Positions 46,474-55,962 are shown, numbered from the stretch's first letter. The stretch: DNA of 64,000 nucleotides from Winogradskyella thalassocola (GCF_900099995.1 NZ_FNCZ01000006.1:1-64000), one strand, 5' to 3'. The notes: a model not told the origin generated them from the sequence alone. Numbers and translations are program-made.

Positions 46474-47424
46474 ATGAAGTACAGAAAACACTTGATGTCT
46501 TTTTTGTTATTGTTTTTAGTAAATAGCACTAATTTAATTGCTGAAAATTCGACAATAAGTAGCAAATATTCTTCCGTCTCTGAAGCTCATGTAACAAGAG
46601 ATAATACGGATCAAATTCTTATAGATAGAGTCGTCTTGGCAGAGCAGCAATTAAGAGTTCAAAAACAGAATTATCAAGTTTATGGTGGTCTTTGCTTGAT
46701 TGTAATTTTAAGTGTAATAGCTTACCTTATTTACAGTCAATATCAATTAAAACACTATCAAAGTCAAAAAGAAAAGGAGTTAAAAGAAGCATTGTCAAAA
46801 ATAGAAATTCAGAATAAACAACAAGAGCAACGCTTAAAAATATCCAAAGATCTACACGACACTATTGGGGCGCAACTTACTTATATAATTTCGTCTTTAG
46901 ATAATCTAAAATATGCTTTCGATATAAAGGATGAAAAACTAAAAGAGAAACTCAACATTATTAGCAGTTTCACATCACATACCATTTACGAATTTAGAGA
47001 CTCCATTTGGGCTATGACTAAAAATGAAATTACGTTTCTAGATTTACAAGCTCGAATTTCAAATTATATAGATCAAATAAAACTTAATGATTCTAACATT
47101 CAATTTGTATTTAAAGTTGGTGATAATGTGGATTCAATTATAAAATTCACAACCGTTGAAGGCTTTAATATCTATAGTGTTATATATGAAGCCATTCAAA
47201 ATAGTATAAAACACGCCAATGCTTCAATGATAAAAGTTGAAGTTATTAAAATGGTGTCTAACTTAGTATTTAAAATTTCGGACAACGGAAAAGGGTTTAG
47301 TACCACGACTGTAATTAGAGGAAATGGACTTAATACGATGATGAAAAGAATACAAAGTATTGGAGGATTAGTGGAGATTAATTCCATTGAAAATGCTGGT
47401 ACTGAAATCATAATAACAATTTAG
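46474..47424 (+). CDS. Sensor histidine kinase, short paralog without TPRs
   Basis: I place the start at the ATG at 46474 (MKYRKHLMSFLLLFLVNSTN), giving a signal peptide and 316 residues; an earlier ATG at 46429 adds 15 residues and spoils the signal. A short periplasmic part (~25-68) is followed by one TM helix (69-90), a coiled linker, and a HisKA_3-type domain with phospho-acceptor His128 in LKISKDLHDTIGAQL. A HATPase domain follows: N box EAIQNSIKHA, DNGKGF, GNGLNTM. The kinase half is closely related to that of the next gene, but the TPR sensor is missing. It probably shares the response regulator at 49414 (inference). It is 49 bases from the next kinase gene. Confidence 0.88.
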   Translation: MKYRKHLMSFLLLFLVNSTNLIAENSTISSKYSSVSEAHVTRDNTDQILIDRVVLAEQQLRVQKQNYQVYGGLCLIVILSVIAYLIYSQYQLKHYQSQKEKELKEALSKIEIQNKQQEQRLKISKDLHDTIGAQLTYIISSLDNLKYAFDIKDEKLKEKLNIISSFTSHTIYEFRDSIWAMTKNEITFLDLQARISNYIDQIKLNDSNIQFVFKVGDNVDSIIKFTTVEGFNIYSVIYEAIQNSIKHANASMIKVEVIKMVSNLVFKISDNGKGFSTTTVIRGNGLNTMMKRIQSIGGLVEINSIENAGTEIIITI

Positions 47425-47473
47425 TTTAAAAAAAATGATATCTTCATATCGCTATTAATTAACCAACCATGTA

Positions 47474-49345
47474 ATGAAACTATTCGTTTTTTTATTCCTC
47501 TTTAATTTTGTTTGTGTTGGGCAAACACTGGATTCTGCTAAAAAACTTAATGATTCGGCTGTAAGCATTTATAAAAATCAGCCTAAAAAAGCACTTGAAA
47601 TATTTGAACAATCTGAAGCTGTTGCAAAGTCTAAAAACGAAACTTTAGAATACGCAAGAGCTAAAAACGGTTTGGGTTTAATTTATAGAGATTTAGGAGA
47701 ATTTGAAAAAGCTATAGCCTATGCAAATGCCGCCATGTCTATTTCTAAAGATTCGTTATTAACAGCTAGTGCATTAAATAATATTGGACGCTCTAAACGG
47801 CAACTTGGTTTATATGAAGATGCTTTAACCTATTATTTACAAGCTTTAGATATCTATGATGATTTAAATAAAAAAGAAGAAGAAGCTACTGTCACCAATA
47901 ATATAGGTTTAGTTTATAGTTATTTGGGTATAAATGATAAGGCTATTGAATATCATCTTAAGGCGAAAACTGCTTTTGAAGCATTAAATAATAAAAAAGG
48001 CATCTCAGAGGTTTATAATAACATCGCCATTATCTATGCTAATGATGGAGATTTAGAGAAAGCGTTGGACTATTTTAAATATTCTTTGGCCATTGAAGTT
48101 GATCTCGATGATAAAAAAGGTATGGCAGAATCCGCAAATAATGTCGGTGCTGTTTATTATTATATGCAAGAGGTAGATTCGGCCTTAACCTATTTTGAAC
48201 AATCGGTTAGCATTGAAAAATCGATAGGAAATTTTGCTGGCTTACCGGCGAGTTTCAACAATATAGCGCAAGTTTTAATGGAAAATAAAAGACTATCGGA
48301 GTCTAAAACGTTTATAGATAGTGCCTATCAATACGCTCAAGACTACAAAGTTGCCACAGAAATTGAAAATTCGCTACTTAACTATTCTGAATACTATGAA
48401 GCTTCGCAAAACAACAGTAAAGCATTAGATTACTACAAAGCTTATTCAAAGGCAAAAGACAGTTTGCTTAATATTGGAACTAATAGTAAGATTGCCGAAT
48501 TAGAAATAGAATACCAAACCGAAAAAAAGGAAAAGGAACTATTAGAGCATCGTGCTGATTTGGCTGAAAAGGAATTAGATTTAAGTAAAAAAAACAATTA
48601 CATATTAGGTTTAAGCGCGCTAGCCATTGTATTAATGCTTTTAGGATATTTAATTTATAACCAACAAAAACTTAAAAATCGACAGTTGAAAAAAGAAAAT
48701 GAATTGAAAGATGCGTTGATAAAAATTGAAACACAAAGCAAATTACAAGAACAACGTTTAAGGATCTCTAGGGATCTTCATGATAATATAGGTGCGCAGC
48801 TTACATTTATAATTTCATCTTTGGATAATTTGAAATATGGTTTTAAGCTTCCAGAAAAACTAAGTCAGAAATTAGTCCATATAAGTGAATTTACCACGAC
48901 CACAATTTATGAATTAAGAGATACCATTTGGGCCATGAATAAAAATGAGATTACGTTTGAAGATCTTCAAATACGAATTTCAAATTTTATTGATACTGCG
49001 AATTTGGCGGCACATAATATAAGTTTTCACTTACATATTGACGATAACGTTGATAAGGAGGCTGTGTTTTCATCCGTTGAAGGCATGAATATTTATAGAA
49101 TAATTCAAGAAGCGATTAATAACGCTCTTAAATATGCAGAAGCCAAAAACATCAATTTATCCATTAAGGAAATAGATGATAAATTGGAAATAGTAATTTC
49201 AGATAATGGAAAAGGATTTGATGAAACTACAGTAGAATTAGGTAACGGTATTCAAAATATGAAAAAAAGAGCGACTGAAATAAATGGAATTTTGATTATA
49301 GAATCTAATGAAGGTAAAGGGACAATTATAACGCTAAAATTGTAA
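47474..49345 (+). CDS. TPR-containing sensor histidine kinase
   Basis: A 623-residue membrane kinase: signal peptide (~1-16, VCVGQ), then about seven TPR motifs in the periplasm (~28-330; for example GLGLIYRDLGEFEKAIAYAN, NIGLVYSYLGINDKAIEYHL, NNIAIIYANDGDLEKALDYF). A coiled coil (~340-373), a TM helix (375-395) and a HisKA_3 domain with His436 in RISRDLHDNIGAQL follow. The HATPase domain has EAINNALKYA, DNGKGF and GNGIQNM. This is the usual Bacteroidota TPR-HK design coupled to a LuxR-type regulator. The signal is unknown. It forms a cluster with a short paralog before it and the regulator gene 68 bases after it. Confidence 0.92.
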   Translation: MKLFVFLFLFNFVCVGQTLDSAKKLNDSAVSIYKNQPKKALEIFEQSEAVAKSKNETLEYARAKNGLGLIYRDLGEFEKAIAYANAAMSISKDSLLTASALNNIGRSKRQLGLYEDALTYYLQALDIYDDLNKKEEEATVTNNIGLVYSYLGINDKAIEYHLKAKTAFEALNNKKGISEVYNNIAIIYANDGDLEKALDYFKYSLAIEVDLDDKKGMAESANNVGAVYYYMQEVDSALTYFEQSVSIEKSIGNFAGLPASFNNIAQVLMENKRLSESKTFIDSAYQYAQDYKVATEIENSLLNYSEYYEASQNNSKALDYYKAYSKAKDSLLNIGTNSKIAELEIEYQTEKKEKELLEHRADLAEKELDLSKKNNYILGLSALAIVLMLLGYLIYNQQKLKNRQLKKENELKDALIKIETQSKLQEQRLRISRDLHDNIGAQLTFIISSLDNLKYGFKLPEKLSQKLVHISEFTTTTIYELRDTIWAMNKNEITFEDLQIRISNFIDTANLAAHNISFHLHIDDNVDKEAVFSSVEGMNIYRIIQEAINNALKYAEAKNINLSIKEIDDKLEIVISDNGKGFDETTVELGNGIQNMKKRATEINGILIIESNEGKGTIITLKL

Positions 49346-49413
49346 TTCGGAATACCTTGTGTTGAGTTTACTATGCTAAAATAAGATATTCAAAATTATG
49401 ATAATAATAACAG

Positions 49414-50064
49414 ATGAAAATAAAAATTGCTATTGTAGATGATAATACCTTTTTAATAAAAACGGTAGAAGAGAAGTTGTCTTTCTTTGAAGATTTACAA
49501 GTGAAATTTACAGCGATGAATGGTGTAGATGCATTAGAGAAACTAGACGAAAATCATAATCTCGATTTAATTTTAATGGATATCGAAATGCCAATTATGA
49601 ACGGTATTGAAGCTACAGAAAAGGTAAAGCAAAAGTATCCACACATTAAAATTATTATGCTCACCGTTTTTGATAATGACGAAAACATTTTTAATGCTAT
49701 TAAAGCAGGAGCAGATGGTTATTTGCTAAAAGAAATTAATGCAGCTGATTTACATTCGGGCATCGTAGAAACCTTAAATGGTGGAGCCGCCATGAATCCT
49801 TCAATTGCCTTAAAAACTTTAAAATTATTACGCAATCCGTTTGTCGCAGAAGACAAGCAAGATTTAGAAACTATAAAGCTAACAGATCGCGAAGTCGATG
49901 TTTTAGAACACCTTAGTAAAGGATTAAGTTATAATGCCATTGCAGATAATCTTATACTTTCTACAGGAACCATAAGAAAGCATATTGAAAACATATATCG
50001 AAAACTACAAGTACATAATAAGCTCGAGGCTGTGCAAAAAGCGAGACGTAATAATCTTATATAG
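49414..50064 (+). CDS. LuxR/NarL-type response regulator
   Basis: A 216-residue regulator. The receiver domain (~3-120) has the acidic pair Asp9/Asp10, phospho-acceptor Asp56 in LILMDIEMPIMNG, Thr84 in MLTVFD and Lys106 in LLKE. The C-terminal LuxR helix-turn-helix (~148-210) has LTDREVDVLEHLSKGLSYNA and STGTIRKHIENIYRKL. It should be phosphorylated by the TPR kinase encoded just upstream, and perhaps also by the short paralog. Target genes are not known; the lipoprotein gene at 50113 follows after 48 bases. Confidence 0.95.
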   Translation: MKIKIAIVDDNTFLIKTVEEKLSFFEDLQVKFTAMNGVDALEKLDENHNLDLILMDIEMPIMNGIEATEKVKQKYPHIKIIMLTVFDNDENIFNAIKAGADGYLLKEINAADLHSGIVETLNGGAAMNPSIALKTLKLLRNPFVAEDKQDLETIKLTDREVDVLEHLSKGLSYNAIADNLILSTGTIRKHIENIYRKLQVHNKLEAVQKARRNNLI

Positions 50065-50112
50065 GGTTTCCTTGTTTATTGTTATTTTCGTAGTCTAAAT
50101 ATAAAATTCAAT

Positions 50113-50850
50113 ATGAAAAAACTAATTTTTATTTTTTGCGCTTTTGGTTTCATTCTTAGTTCTTGCTCAGATAACGAAACTGATACTATCGATAATCCTC
50201 CTACAGATGGTGTTTTTCTAAAAACTTTAATTGAGACTGATGATGGAGAAGACTTAGTTACCAATTTTTCCTATTTAGATGATAAATTGGTTGGAGTATC
50301 TGATTCTGATGGTTACAGTGAAGTCTTCATTTATACCGATGATTTATTAACTACAATTGAGGAATATGAAGATGATGTTTTAGTCTCTGAAACAGAGTTA
50401 GAATATGATAGTAATAATCGATTAATAAAGGAGTCTTATACCTATGGGTCAAGTTCAGCTCAGGTAAATGAATTTACTTACAATGCCAATGGCACTATAA
50501 CAATGGACGAGTTTGGAGGCAACACGTATACCTATACTTATAACATATTGGGTAATCGTTTAGCTGAAGAGCACGAAGAAGGTGACGAAGATTATAGTTA
50601 TACCTATGATTCTAAAAATAATCCATTTAGAAATATCCATCAAAGGAATGTATTTGAACTACTTGGACGAGATACTTATGTAAACAATATATTAAGTTAT
50701 ATTAATACAAGTAGTGCTGATTTTTCTGATGATTTTACTAGTGCCTATTTGTACAATGCTAACGATTATCCTACTAGTGGTTCTACAACCTATAATCAAG
50801 GATCCGTAGATCAGGAAGTTGTGGTATTACAATTTATATACGAGTTATAA
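50113..50850 (+). CDS. Lipoprotein with YD/RHS-like strand repeats
   Basis: A 245-residue lipoprotein: lipobox ILSSC (Cys18), then SDNETDTIDNPPTDG. The mature part is made of short beta repeats resembling YD/RHS-type units (FSYLDDKLVGVSDSDGYSEV, LEYDSNNRLIKESYTYGSSS, YTYNILGNRLAEEHEEGDED, YTYDSKNNPF). It lacks the RHS core protease and toxin parts, so it is more like the small Bacteroidota lipoproteins with this fold than a polymorphic toxin. Function unknown. It follows the response regulator and could be in its regulon, but no evidence shows this. Confidence 0.75.
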   Translation: MKKLIFIFCAFGFILSSCSDNETDTIDNPPTDGVFLKTLIETDDGEDLVTNFSYLDDKLVGVSDSDGYSEVFIYTDDLLTTIEEYEDDVLVSETELEYDSNNRLIKESYTYGSSSAQVNEFTYNANGTITMDEFGGNTYTYTYNILGNRLAEEHEEGDEDYSYTYDSKNNPFRNIHQRNVFELLGRDTYVNNILSYINTSSADFSDDFTSAYLYNANDYPTSGSTTYNQGSVDQEVVVLQFIYEL

Positions 50851-50871
50851 AACTAAAATATAAACCATAAA

Positions 50872-50907
50872 AAAAACTCAAATCTAATATAGGTTTGAGT
50901 TTTTTTG
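50872..50907. terminator. Bidirectional terminator between the lipoprotein gene and coaD
   Basis: AAAAACTCAAATCT and AGGTTTGAGTTTTT pair around a short AT loop (one G-T pair), with T runs on both strands. It sits between convergent genes with stops at 50850 and 50930. Confidence 0.8.
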
Positions 50908-50929
50908 TGCTGTATAATCTATGGTTAAT

Positions 50930-51388
50930 TTAGCGTTTTACTCTTACACTATCGGGTACCAAAACGGTATAGTCACCATTATTTCTAATAACATCTCGTA
51001 CAATAGAAGATGAGATAAAAGAGGTTCTAGAAGCTGTTAATAAAAATACAGTTTCAATTTTAGAGAGTTTTCTATTAGTATGTGCTATGGCTTTTTCAAA
51101 TTCAAAATCAGCAGGATTTCTTAGTCCTCTTAATATAAATTCGGCATCAATCTCTTTGCAAAAATCAATTGTTAAACCTTTGTAGGTTACTACTTTTACT
51201 TTAGGTTCGTCTTTAAAGGAGTCTTCAATAAATGCTTTTCGTTCTTCTAAAGAAAACATATATTTTTTTTCAGCATTGATACCAATAGCAACAACCACTT
51301 CATCAAACAATTTAATGCCACGTTGTATAATATCAAAATGACCGTTCGTTATTGGGTCAAATGAACCAGGAAATAGTGCTCTTTTCAT
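50930..51388 (-). CDS. coaD: Pantetheine-phosphate adenylyltransferase
   Basis: A 152-residue enzyme of coenzyme A synthesis that joins ATP and 4'-phosphopantetheine to give dephospho-CoA. I choose the ATG at 51388 (MKRALFPGSFDPITNGH) because family members start there; an upstream ATG at 51418 adds ten residues. The nucleotidyl-transferase motif TNGH (14-17) and the C-terminal SSSIVRDVI motif are intact. It lies 62 bases downstream of ddl on the same strand. Confidence 0.95.
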   Translation of the reverse strand: MKRALFPGSFDPITNGHFDIIQRGIKLFDEVVVAIGINAEKKYMFSLEERKAFIEDSFKDEPKVKVVTYKGLTIDFCKEIDAEFILRGLRNPADFEFEKAIAHTNRKLSKIETVFLLTASRTSFISSSIVRDVIRNNGDYTVLVPDSVRVKR

Positions 51389-51450
51389 CAAAAAGGTTTT
51401 GTAGTCTCCGTTATGCATGTTGGAGACTTATGTTATTTCAAATATAATTA

Positions 51451-52428
51451 TTATTTAGTCAAAGCTTCTTCAATGGCATTTCCAAATAAGTCTTTCAAAC
51501 TTATACCCGCTTCTGTAGCTTGCTGTGGTAATATACTTTCTTTGGTTAAACCAGGAACGGTATTTACTTCCAATAAATAAGGTTCATCATTTTTAAAAAT
51601 AAATTCACTTCTAGAAAAGCCTTTCATTTTTAAAGTTTCGTATATTTTTTTTGCTTCGGTTCTCACTTTATTGGCATAATCCTCAGATATGCGTGCCGGA
51701 GTAATTTCTTGTGATTTACCGAGATATTTAGCTTCATAATCAAAGAAATCATTTTCAGAAACGATTTCTGTAATAGGCAAAACGACGGTTTCAGATTTAT
51801 ACGAAATCACACCAACAGAAACTTCAACACCATCTAAAAACTGCTCAATAATAATTTCATTGTCTTCTTTAAATGAGTTTTCAATTGCTGCTTGTAAATC
51901 TTCCTTTTTATAGACCTTAGAGATTCCAAAACTACTACCAGCTTTATTGGCTTTTACAAAACATGGTAGTCCAACTTTTGCAACTATGGCGTCTTCATTT
52001 ATGATGTCACCAAAATTGAGATAATAGCTTTCAGCGGTTTTTATGCCGTAAGGTTTTAAAGTGGCTAATAAATCTCGTTTATTAAACGTTAGTGCTGCTT
52101 GGTACATGGAGCAACTGGTTTGAGGCATATTTAATAATTCAAAATAGCCTTGCATATAACCATCTTCACCAGGTGAACCGTGAATAGCATTAAAAACACA
52201 ATCAAACTGTATTTTGGTTTCATTCACTAAAACCGAAAAATCATTTTTGTCTATGGGAAACTCTTCGTCCATATCATTGACAAAAACCCATTTATCTTCA
52301 AAAATGTGAATGCGATAAGCATTGTATTTATCTGTATCGAGAGTGTTGTAAACCACGTTACCACTCAAAAGGGAAATCTTATATTCGTTAGAATACCCTC
52401 CCATTATAATTGCAATATTTTTCTTCAT
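51451..52428 (-). CDS. ddl: D-alanine--D-alanine ligase
   Basis: A 325-residue ATP-grasp ligase that makes the D-Ala-D-Ala end of the peptidoglycan stem peptide. Visible motifs are IIMGGYSNEYKISLLSG near the N-terminus, HGSPGEDGYMQG (~84-95), CFVKANKAGSSFGISK in the ATP-grasp region, EVSVGVISY, and LLEVNTVPGLT at the active site end. Length is typical. It is divergent from the PASTA-domain gene and upstream of coaD. Confidence 0.96.
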   Translation of the reverse strand: MKKNIAIIMGGYSNEYKISLLSGNVVYNTLDTDKYNAYRIHIFEDKWVFVNDMDEEFPIDKNDFSVLVNETKIQFDCVFNAIHGSPGEDGYMQGYFELLNMPQTSCSMYQAALTFNKRDLLATLKPYGIKTAESYYLNFGDIINEDAIVAKVGLPCFVKANKAGSSFGISKVYKKEDLQAAIENSFKEDNEIIIEQFLDGVEVSVGVISYKSETVVLPITEIVSENDFFDYEAKYLGKSQEITPARISEDYANKVRTEAKKIYETLKMKGFSRSEFIFKNDEPYLLEVNTVPGLTKESILPQQATEAGISLKDLFGNAIEEALTK

Positions 52429-52509
52429 TATTTAGTTTAAAAATGCCACTGTGTAAAAGTATCATTTATTTTCAATAATCTAATTCTCTAATTCATACGT
52501 ATTTTATTT

Positions 52510-52536
52510 TTGTGTCGTTATTATTTCTTAGTTTTG
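52510..52536 (+). promoter_or_regulatory. Promoter of the PASTA/rluD operon
   Basis: TTG (52510-52512), 16 bases, TAGTTTTG (52529-52536). Spacing is slightly short but both elements match the Bacteroidota consensus. The leader to the ATG at 52554 would be about 12 bases. Confidence 0.6.
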
Positions 52537-52553
52537 TCAACAATTATTAGCAT

Positions 52554-53102
52554 ATGAGTTTTGTAAAGTTTCTTACCAGTAAAGTGTTTTTTAAACAATT
52601 GGCATTAGCCCTTGTAGCCATAGTAGTATTAGGTTTTATTGCTCTAAAATGGTTAGATGTAACTACTAATCATGGCGAATTTGTAGTGGTGCCAGATTTA
52701 AAAGGGAAATCTTTAGAAACTGTTGGTATAGAATTAAAGGATCATGATTTAGCTATGGAAATACAAGATTCAGCTAATTATAATCCTAAATATCCTAAGT
52801 ATTCTGTTATTGAACAAAATCCAATCGCAGGATCGCATGTAAAGGAAAATCGAAAAATTTATTTAATCTTAAACCCTTCTGGGTATCGTAAGGTTGAAGT
52901 GCCAAATATTTTAAAACGTACTTTTAGACAAGCCAAGCCACAATTAGAGGCATTAGAATTTGAAATAGGTGAAATAACCTATAAAGATGCTATTGGTGAG
53001 GGGGTTATCTCTATGTCTCATAAAGGAAAGACGTTACAGCCAGGTACATTATTACCCTTAACATCTAAGATAGACTTGGTATTAGGTAACGGTAAACTAT
53101 AA
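52554..53102 (+). CDS. Membrane-anchored PASTA-domain protein
   Basis: A 182-residue protein with one transmembrane helix (~14-33) and two PASTA-type modules outside (~45-108: VVPDLKGKSLETVGIELKDH, VIEQNPIAGSHVKENRKIYL; ~113-180: EVPNILKRTFRQAKPQLEAL). PASTA modules bind peptidoglycan or beta-lactams in kinases and PBPs, but no kinase or transpeptidase part is present here. It probably acts as a wall-binding membrane protein. It is nine bases upstream of rluD, in one operon, next to the divergent ddl. Confidence 0.88.
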   Translation: MSFVKFLTSKVFFKQLALALVAIVVLGFIALKWLDVTTNHGEFVVVPDLKGKSLETVGIELKDHDLAMEIQDSANYNPKYPKYSVIEQNPIAGSHVKENRKIYLILNPSGYRKVEVPNILKRTFRQAKPQLEALEFEIGEITYKDAIGEGVISMSHKGKTLQPGTLLPLTSKIDLVLGNGKL

Positions 53103-53111
53103 TATAAAATA

Positions 53112-54146
53112 ATGCCAAACATTCCTGATATTTCAGACGAAGAAGAAAACGAATTATACGAACATCACGCGTTTAGAGTTGTTGCAGGTCAACAGCCACT
53201 TCGTATCGATAAATACTTAATGAATTTTATTGAAAACGCAACACGAAATAAAATTCAAGCCGCGGCAAAAGACGGTAGTATTTTTGTGAATGATGTGCCA
53301 GTAAAATCCAATTACAAGGTAAAACCTAACGATTATATTACAGTTAAGTTTGAACATCCTCCTCATGAGAACCTTCTGGTCGCAGAAGATATTCCTGTAG
53401 ATGTAGTTTACGAAGATGATGATTTGTTGGTGGTTAATAAGCCCGCAGGTATGGTAGTGCACCCAGGACATGGAAATTATTCTGGGACCTTAATAAATGC
53501 ACTTATTTTTCATTTTGAAAATCTACCGAACAACTCAAGTGAAAGACCAGGGTTGGTTCATAGAATCGATAAAGATACCAGTGGTTTATTAGTGGTTGCT
53601 AAAACCGAACATGCCATGGCACATCTCTCTAATCAGTTTGCCAAGAAAACAAGTGAGCGCGAATATGTTGCACTCGTTTGGGGAAATATGGAAGAAGAGG
53701 AAGGCACTATTGAAGGTAATATTGGTCGTCATCCAAAAAATAGATTACAAAATACTGTATTCTTAGATGATGAAGAAGAACAAGGTAAGCCAGCTGTTAC
53801 TCATTATAAAGTTATAGAACGTTTGGGTTATGTAACGTTAGTGAGCTGTAAGCTTGAAACCGGTCGTACGCATCAAATCCGTGTGCACATGAAGCATATT
53901 GGTCATACACTCTTCAATGACGAACGCTATGGTGGCGAACGTATTTTAAAAGGTACAACGTTTACAAAGTACAAGCAGTTTGTAGATAATTGTTTTAAGA
54001 TCTTACCGCGACAGGCTTTACATGCCAGAACTTTAGGGTTTGTGCATCCAACTACAAATGAATTCATGAGATTTGAATCTGAAGTTCCTGATGATATTTC
54101 AAAATGTATAGAAAAGTGGAGACATTACGCTAAGCACGTGGATTAA
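53112..54146 (+). CDS. rluD: RluA-family 23S rRNA pseudouridine synthase (RluD type)
   Basis: A 344-residue enzyme with an N-terminal S4 RNA-binding domain (~22-85; RIDKYLMNFIENATRNKIQA) and a RluA-type catalytic domain. The signature HRIDKDTSGLLVV contains the catalytic Asp153. Later motifs are KLETGRTHQIRVHMKHIGH and RQALHARTLGFVHP. S4 domain and length fit RluD, which modifies helix 69 of 23S rRNA; RluB/C alternatives are less likely but the exact site is inferred. It is in one operon with the PASTA protein. Confidence 0.9.
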   Translation: MPNIPDISDEEENELYEHHAFRVVAGQQPLRIDKYLMNFIENATRNKIQAAAKDGSIFVNDVPVKSNYKVKPNDYITVKFEHPPHENLLVAEDIPVDVVYEDDDLLVVNKPAGMVVHPGHGNYSGTLINALIFHFENLPNNSSERPGLVHRIDKDTSGLLVVAKTEHAMAHLSNQFAKKTSEREYVALVWGNMEEEEGTIEGNIGRHPKNRLQNTVFLDDEEEQGKPAVTHYKVIERLGYVTLVSCKLETGRTHQIRVHMKHIGHTLFNDERYGGERILKGTTFTKYKQFVDNCFKILPRQALHARTLGFVHPTTNEFMRFESEVPDDISKCIEKWRHYAKHVD

Positions 54147-54302
54147 TTTCTAAGCCGAAATTTTAAATAGACATTCGTTATATCACTATCAAGATTAGTT
54201 CTCACTAATATTTGAAACTCGTTCATTTACATTGTATTTTTACAATGAGAAAGAAAATTGTTTAACTTTTAATGAGATTCCTGTTTTCGCAGGACGTTAA
54301 CT

Positions 54303-55061
54303 ATGAAACTAGTATTATCACCAGCAAAATCTTTAGATTACGAAACGGAACTGCCTACAACTAAAACAACTCAAGGTGTTTTTTTAGATGAAGCAGAACG
54401 TTTAAATAAAGTATTAAAAAAGAAATCGGCTAAGAGTTTATCCCAATTGATGCATATTTCAGATAATTTGGGGCAACTGAATTACGAGCGTAATCAAGAA
54501 TGGGAATTACCCTTTACAAAAGATAACGCAAGACAAGCCATCTATGCATTTAGTGGTGATGTCTATAGAGGGTTAGATGCTTATTCTATAGATCCTAGTA
54601 AATTAGATAAGGTTGAAGATACTGTCAGAATTTTATCAGGATTATATGGTGTATTAAAACCGTTAGATTTAATACAACCTTACCGCTTAGAAATGGGTAC
54701 AAAAATGCCTATTGGTAAAAACAAAAATCTATATAAATTTTGGCAAAAGAAAGTCACTAAAGCATTAAATGAGGAGTTAGGAGACGACGAAATTTTCCTC
54801 AATTTGGCAAGTCAAGAGTATTTTAAAGCCATAGATACAAAAGCCTTAAAAGTCCCTGTAATAAATGTAGCCTTCAAAGAGTTTAAAAATGATAAATATA
54901 AAATCATAGCCATCTTTGCAAAATTAGCTAGAGGATTAATGACGAGATATATTATTGACACGGATGCAAAAACCATTGATGATATTAAGGGATTTAATTA
55001 CGATAATTACGGATTTAGTGAAGAGTTATCTTCAGGAAATGAATTGGTTTTTACGAGATAA
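54303..55061 (+). CDS. yaaA: Peroxide stress protein YaaA (UPF0246)
   Basis: A 252-residue member of the YaaA/DUF328 family. It starts [14 protein letters not shown] and contains [31 protein letters not shown] and [14 protein letters not shown], all family hallmarks. In E. coli YaaA lowers free iron and DNA damage during peroxide stress; the mechanism involves DNA binding. A short hairpin (TCCTG, TTTTCG, CAGGA at 54279-54294) lies just before the start and could affect translation. No clean TAnnTTTG promoter is seen. Confidence 0.95.
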   Translation: MKLVLSPAKSLDYETELPTTKTTQGVFLDEAERLNKVLKKKSAKSLSQLMHISDNLGQLNYERNQEWELPFTKDNARQAIYAFSGDVYRGLDAYSIDPSKLDKVEDTVRILSGLYGVLKPLDLIQPYRLEMGTKMPIGKNKNLYKFWQKKVTKALNEELGDDEIFLNLASQEYFKAIDTKALKVPVINVAFKEFKNDKYKIIAIFAKLARGLMTRYIIDTDAKTIDDIKGFNYDNYGFSEELSSGNELVFTR

Positions 55062-55091
55062 AACAGATCTTTAGGGCCTTAAATTGGATTT

Positions 55092-55811
55092 ATGTATTAC
55101 TTACTTATAGTTGTTCAGGTGTATTGTTTATATCACGCCTATAAAAACAGCAAACCTTATTATTGGTATTTTTTGATCTTTTTTATTCCTGCCATTGGAT
55201 CTTTGATTTATATCGTCACTCAGATGTTTAACAAAAGTGATGCTGAAAAAATTCAGGAAGAAATAACAACTGTTCTTAATCCGACCAAGAAAATTAAAGA
55301 TTTAGAAAAGAAAATTGAATTCGTTGATACGTACACTAATAGAATTGAATTAGCTGATGCTTATTTTATAAATAAAGATATTCCTAATGCTATTGTCAAC
55401 TACAAGAAAACCCTAGAAGATACAGTTCAAGATGATTTATATGCAAGGCAGAATTTGATGTTGTGTTATTTTCAGCTTAAGGATTATAGCGCAGTCATTG
55501 AACAGGCTGAATACATTAAAGATAAATCAGAATTTAAAGGTTCAAAACAACAATTTTGTTATGGTTTATCCTTAAAAGAATTGGGAAGAACGGATGAAGC
55601 TGAAGTCCAATTAATACAAGTAGACAGACCGTATTCTAATTATGCAGAACGGTTGGAGCTTGCTAAATTTTATTTAGAAAACAATAGAACTTCAGAAGGA
55701 AAGGAACTATTAGAAGAAATCTCAACAGAATCAAAACGCTTAACGAAACCAAACCGAAAACTTTACGGAGCAACCATTGTTGAGGTTGAGCGTATGTTGT
55801 CTGCGCTTTAG
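55092..55811 (+). CDS. TPR membrane protein with PLDc_N-like N-terminus
   Basis: A 239-residue protein. Two N-terminal hydrophobic helices (~1-16, 24-45; YYWYFLIFFIPAIGSLIYIV) resemble the PLDc_N membrane domain. The rest is soluble TPR-like helices (~77-235; RIELADAYFINKDIPNAIVN, NLMLCYFQLKDYSAVIEQAE, YGLSLKELGRTDEAEVQLIQ). No catalytic motif. It is probably an inner-membrane scaffold with cytoplasmic TPRs. It follows yaaA after 30 bases and may be co-transcribed. Confidence 0.8.
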   Translation: MYYLLIVVQVYCLYHAYKNSKPYYWYFLIFFIPAIGSLIYIVTQMFNKSDAEKIQEEITTVLNPTKKIKDLEKKIEFVDTYTNRIELADAYFINKDIPNAIVNYKKTLEDTVQDDLYARQNLMLCYFQLKDYSAVIEQAEYIKDKSEFKGSKQQFCYGLSLKELGRTDEAEVQLIQVDRPYSNYAERLELAKFYLENNRTSEGKELLEEISTESKRLTKPNRKLYGATIVEVERMLSAL

Positions 55812-55926
55812 TTTGCATTTAAAGTGTTGCATTGAATTATTTTGACTCCTGTGATATTATGATATAAAGTGCTCTAAACACTTCCAATCTAAAACTAAGT
55901 TGATAAAATTTATAAACCCCTGTTTT

Positions 55927-55962
55927 CGGGGATGAATACAAGTTCTACTATCCCTAAATTTG
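55927..55962 (+). promoter_or_regulatory. Promoter of the second kinase/regulator pair, with CGGGG box
   Basis: A perfect -7 element TAAATTTG (55955-55962) lies only three bases before the ATG at 55966. No TTG is present at -33. Instead CGGGG (55927-55931) ends the inverted pair CCCC/GGGG (55917-55931). CGGGG starts exactly 28 bases before the -7 element, the same as at 58962-58997. It may be activator-controlled, with a leaderless mRNA (inference). Confidence 0.5.

Noticed and set aside
50113..50850. RHS-type polymorphic toxin
   Set aside because: Only short YD-like strands are present; no RHS core, protease motif, toxin tip or immunity gene is seen.
52554..53102. PASTA kinase or penicillin-binding protein fragment
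   Set aside because: The gene is complete with its own promoter, TM helix and two modules; no kinase or transpeptidase sequence flanks it.
54230..54247. CATTGTA TTTT TACAATG hairpin upstream of yaaA as a terminator
   Set aside because: The stem is short and AT-rich with no T run after it; it could be an operator, but nothing supports that.
54280..54289. CCTGTTTTCG, shared with the site at 55919-55928, as a third regulator site
   Set aside because: No -7 element follows at the fixed 28-base distance, so the shared ten bases alone are weak evidence.
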